From Gammaproteobacteria bacterium (lineage in GTDB: Bacteria; Pseudomonadota; Gammaproteobacteria; Pseudomonadales; Porticoccaceae), in assembly GCA_006227015.1 (NCBI GenBank), contig SBGI01000106.1, forward strand, positions 1-8,926: 8,926 nt of DNA. Direction: 5' to 3'. The notes beneath the pieces are model-generated. The model was not told where the DNA came from. It saw only the letters and a program-made list of their open reading frames with translations, and ran no database searches. The translations under genes and the position numbers were made by a program. Numbering within the stretch: the stretch's first letter is position 1; each line of letters starts with the position of its first letter. Of this stretch, positions 6,684-8,926 are shown one piece after another.

Positions 6684-7193
6684 ATGAAACCGTCTAACGG
6701 CAAAAAAGCAGCTTTTCGCACCAGCAGCATTGCCCTGCTGATGCTAACAATGCTCTTTTCTTCCCCCTTGCTGGCCAGCAAATCTTCCGCCAGGGATGCC
6801 TGGCAGGAACGGGCTGGATTCAAGTTAAAATCCGACACATCCCATCGCCTTTGGGAGAAAGGCCGGTTTTCCCATATTGTTGTCGCTGATAACGGGGAAT
6901 ATCGCAAGGATAAAAAGTGGAAGGACAAAAGCTGGAAAGACAAAGATCGCAAACGGCGTTTTGATGCCCTATCACCGGAAGAGCAGGAAAAAATCCGTGA
7001 GCGCCGCAAGGCTTTTAAATCGCTGCCCCCTGAAGAGCAGGAACGTATTGAGCGGGCAAGAGAAAAGTTTCGCAACCTGCCCCCCGAGCGCCGGGAGGAA
7101 ATCCGGGAAAAATGGCGCAATATGAGCCCGGAGCAGCGCAAGGAATACCATCGAAGGATGGAAAATGACGAGCGCAATCGCAACTACCGGTAA
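6684..7193 (+). CDS. Exported charged repeat protein, DUF3106-like
   Basis: The 169-residue product begins with a signal peptide (basic start, hydrophobic 15-30, probable cleavage after LLA at residue 31), so it is periplasmic or surface-directed. After a unique section (32-74) comes a Lys/Trp/Asp low-complexity stretch, then four tandem repeats at 96-161 with the motif [LM]-[SP]-P-E-x-[QR]; see the two repeat entries. The repeats should form charged helical hairpins. They match the pattern of DUF3106 proteins and distantly recall the LTxxQ repeats of Spy/CpxP/ZraP stress chaperones. Its ATG is 3 bp after the previous stop, with AGGG 8 nt upstream, so it closes the sigma-factor operon. The strong terminator after it supports this. 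A periplasmic sensor, chaperone or effector role is inferred, not shown. Confidence 0.8.
   Translation: MKPSNGKKAAFRTSSIALLMLTMLFSSPLLASKSSARDAWQERAGFKLKSDTSHRLWEKGRFSHIVVADNGEYRKDKKWKDKSWKDKDRKRRFDALSPEEQEKIRERRKAFKSLPPEEQERIERAREKFRNLPPERREEIREKWRNMSPEQRKEYHRRMENDERNRNYR
6903..6950 (+). repeat. Degenerate 15-bp tandem repeat coding WKDKx
   Basis: Within the DUF3106-like gene, two adjacent 15-bp units (6918-6932 TGGAAGGACAAAAGC and 6933-6947 TGGAAAGACAAAGAT) follow a decayed half unit (6906-6917). They encode a lysine-rich KDK / WKDKS / WKDKD run before KRR. This probably grew by slippage and may vary in copy number between strains. Confidence 0.7.
6969..7166 (+). repeat. Four tandem protein repeats (18, 18, 15, 15 codons)
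   Basis: Residues 96-113, 114-131, 132-146 and 147-161 of the DUF3106-like protein begin LSPEEQEKIRE, LPPEEQERIER, LPPERREEIRE and MSPEQRKEYHR. The first two units are 18 residues and the last two 15, having lost about one helical turn. Conserved are the leading Leu/Met, the [SP]-Pro-Glu cap, a Gln/Arg at position 6 and a basic-acidic helix. Confidence 0.85.
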
Positions 7194-7214
7194 TGCCACT
7201 CTGGATCACAGACA

Positions 7215-7242
7215 AAAAAACCGGCCAAACGGCCGGTTTTTT
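7215..7242. terminator. Bidirectional rho-independent terminator
   Basis: A 12-bp perfect inverted repeat AAAAAACCGGCC / GGCCGGTTTTTT encloses an AAAC loop. The CCGGCC-GGCCGG core is a strong GC stem. T tracts follow on the plus strand and, read in reverse, on the minus strand, so the same hairpin ends the plus-strand sigma cluster (stop at 7193) and the minus-strand etfBA operon (stop at 7254). The gap between the convergent genes is only 60 bp and holds nothing else. Confidence 0.93.
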
Positions 7243-7253
7243 ACAGGTTAATT

Positions 7254-8183
7254 TCAGAGTTTACTGTTCAGCTCAGGTAGTGCCTCGAACAAATCCGCCA
7301 CCAAACCATAATCAGCCACCTGAAAAATTGGAGCTTCTTCATCTTTGTTGATAGCAACAATCACCTTACTGTCTTTCATCCCGGCAAGGTGTTGTATTGC
7401 ACCAGAGATACCCACGGCAATATACAGGTCCGGGGCTACGATCTTACCGGTTTGCCCAACTTGCATATCATTGGGAACAAAGCCCGCATCCACTGCCGCG
7501 CGCGATGCACCAACGGCAGCACCCAACTTGTCAGCCAGTTGTTCTAGCGCGTGGAAACCTTCGCTACTACCCATACCGCGACCACCGGAAATCACCACCC
7601 GGGCCGAAGTGAGTTCAGGACGCTCTGAAACGGCCAGTTCTTCACTGACAAGACTGGAGTTGGCGGCATCGTGTGCACTACCTACCGTCTCAACAGGAGC
7701 ACTACCGCCCTCCGCTGCAGCCGCGTCAAACGCCGTGGAGCGAACGGTCATTACCTTGATACTGTCGCTGCTTTGTACCGTGGCAATCACATTACCTGCA
7801 TAGATCGGACGTTTGAAGGTGTCGGGACTTTCCACCGCACTGATATCGGAAATACTCTGCACGTCCAGCAATGCTGCAACCCGCGGCACAAGGTTTTTAC
7901 CCGTCGTCGATGCCGGTGCTAGCACATGGCCATAATCAACACCCAGTTCGGCCACCAAAGGCGCGACATTTTCGGCCAACTGATGCTCGTAGGCTGCATT
8001 ACTTGCGAGCAACACCTTACGAACGCCGCCCAATTTAGACGCCTGCTCCGCCACCCCATCACAACCGTTACCAGCAACCAGAATATCAATATCACCACCA
8101 ATGGCCTGTGCGGCACTCAGGGTGTTCAGGGTCGACGGTTTCAGTTGGCTGTTATCGTGTTCGGCAATAATCAGAATACCCAT
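7254..8183 (-). CDS. etfA: Electron transfer flavoprotein alpha subunit
   Basis: EtfA is the FAD-carrying half of the EtfAB heterodimer, which takes electrons from acyl-CoA and related dehydrogenases and passes them to the ETF:quinone oxidoreductase. The 309-residue product has the N-terminal domain (about 1-185, starting [10 protein letters not shown]) and the C-terminal FAD-binding domain (about 190-309). The latter includes [10 protein letters not shown] (225-234), QVGQTGK (241-247), [12 protein letters not shown] (258-269) and [10 protein letters not shown] (278-287), all typical flavin-contact blocks. Length equals that of Pseudomonas EtfA. Its ATG shares one base with the etfB stop (TGATG), giving translational coupling, with AAGG upstream. 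It is the last gene of the operon and ends just before the shared terminator. Nothing is odd about it. Confidence 0.97.
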   Translation of the reverse strand: MGILIIAEHDNSQLKPSTLNTLSAAQAIGGDIDILVAGNGCDGVAEQASKLGGVRKVLLASNAAYEHQLAENVAPLVAELGVDYGHVLAPASTTGKNLVPRVAALLDVQSISDISAVESPDTFKRPIYAGNVIATVQSSDSIKVMTVRSTAFDAAAAEGGSAPVETVGSAHDAANSSLVSEELAVSERPELTSARVVISGGRGMGSSEGFHALEQLADKLGAAVGASRAAVDAGFVPNDMQVGQTGKIVAPDLYIAVGISGAIQHLAGMKDSKVIVAINKDEEAPIFQVADYGLVADLFEALPELNSKL

Positions 8184-8926
8184 CAGATCACCTTCGCTTC
8201 ATTTTTCAGTTTATCGAGCAGTTCATCCACACTGGCCACCTTGATTCCCGCTGCGCGCTGAGCTGGGGCTTCCACCTTCAGCAGTGTCACCCGGGGAGCG
8301 GTATCCACACCCAGGGCTTCCGGCGTGGTGGTATCCAATGGTTTCTTCTTGGCTTTCATAATATTGGGCAGAGAGGCATAACGGGGCTCGTTGAGTCTCA
8401 GGTCCGTGGTGACAATCGCGGGCAACGTCAGTGACAAAGTCTGCAAGCCCCCGTCAATTTCACGAGTCACCTCGGCCTTGCCAGCATTAAGGGTGAGCTC
8501 TGAAGCAAAGGTTCCCTGCGGATAACCGGTGAGAGCGCCAAGCATCTGTCCGGTCTGGTTGTTATCACCATCAATGGACTGCTTACCCATTAACACCAGA
8601 TCCGGGGTCTCCTGTTCACAAACCACTTTCAGACACTTGGCGACAGCCAAAGGCTCAAGGTCTGTCTCTGTCTGAATGAGAATGGCGCGATCCGCACCCA
8701 ATGCCAGAGCCGTGCGCAACTGTTCCTGGGCTTGTTGGGGTCCTATGGAGACGGCGACGATTTCAGTCACAACCCCTTTCTCTTTCAGCCTGACCGCTTC
8801 TTCCACAGCAATCTCACAGAAAGGATTAATGGACATTTTGACGTTGTTGAGGTCAACACCGGCGCCATCGGCTTTTGGCCGTACCTTGACGTTGTAGTCC
8901 ACAACGCGTTTGACAGCGACAAGTAC
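8183..8926 (-). CDS. etfB: Electron transfer flavoprotein beta subunit (start just outside window)
   Basis: EtfB is the AMP-binding subunit and partner-docking arm of the EtfAB dimer. The reading frame is open to the window edge and begins [12 protein letters not shown]; the family starts [10 protein letters not shown], so only about two codons are missing and the full length would be about 249, as in Pseudomonas. An internal GTG at 8902 is not the true start. Visible family blocks: [27 protein letters not shown] at about residues 116-131, in the nucleotide-binding region; and [16 protein letters not shown] near 182-197, the recognition loop that docks partner dehydrogenases. It couples to etfA by TGATG. 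The operon promoter lies outside the window; in related bacteria the ETF-quinone oxidoreductase gene is often divergent from it. Confidence 0.97.
   Translation of the reverse strand, partial: VLVAVKRVVDYNVKVRPKADGAGVDLNNVKMSINPFCEIAVEEAVRLKEKGVVTEIVAVSIGPQQAQEQLRTALALGADRAILIQTETDLEPLAVAKCLKVVCEQETPDLVLMGKQSIDGDNNQTGQMLGALTGYPQGTFASELTLNAGKAEVTREIDGGLQTLSLTLPAIVTTDLRLNEPRYASLPNIMKAKKKPLDTTTPEALGVDTAPRVTLLKVEAPAQRAAGIKVASVDELLDKLKNEAKVI

Noticed and set aside
6677..7183. Long (168-codon) minus-strand open frame opposite the DUF3106-like gene
   Set aside because: Ser/Arg/Leu-rich translation is the expected shadow of Glu/Lys/Arg codons. The plus-strand frame has a signal peptide, ordered repeats and operon spacing.
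7215..7242. Perfect palindrome as an operator or mobile-element end
   Set aside because: GC core, short loop, flanking A/T tracts and position between two convergent operon ends fit a shared terminator fully.

Overview
The window reads as ordinary chromosome from a gammaproteobacterium with roughly 50-55% GC. The protein styles fit a marine Pseudomonadales/Cellvibrionales-like lineage: a GTG-initiated Mdh, an EtfBA pair very close to Pseudomonas, a Prc with its C-terminal domain, and an E. coli-like exonuclease III. Placement below class level is inference. I see no tRNA, rRNA, CRISPR array, insertion sequence or phage gene.

Layout. Positions 1-874 (minus) hold the 5' part of malate dehydrogenase (mdh), cut by the window edge, with a good sigma-70 promoter behind it. 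Positions 986-2187 (minus) hold a translationally coupled pterin pair: a FolM/pteridine-reductase-type SDR and a short HPPK (FolK-like) protein that lacks one usual active-site residue. Divergent from these, 2313-5261 (plus) holds prc (tail-specific periplasmic protease) and xthA (exonuclease III), 24 bp apart.

Positions 5334-7193 (plus) hold a tight four-gene cluster: a small exported His/Tyr/Arg/Asp-rich protein, an ECF-type sigma factor, a single-pass membrane protein overlapping it by 8 nt, and an exported charged protein with four tandem '[LM]-[SP]-P-E' repeats (DUF3106-like). A shared bidirectional terminator at 7215-7242 ends this cluster. It also ends the convergent etfBA operon (7254-8926, minus), whose etfB lacks only about its first two codons.

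How they work together. Mdh (TCA cycle) and EtfBA (electron transfer from acyl-CoA and other dehydrogenases to the quinone pool) are central metabolism. FolM and the HPPK-like protein handle reduced pterins. Prc and XthA are housekeeping genes for the envelope and for DNA repair. The 5334-7193 cluster is the only part not explained by textbook systems. It looks like a self-contained sigma-factor/envelope-protein module: cytoplasmic regulator, membrane partner and two exported proteins. An ECF-like promoter (AAC-N16-CGT, 5278-5300) sits just upstream, suggesting autoregulation. Signal and regulon cannot be read from the sequence.
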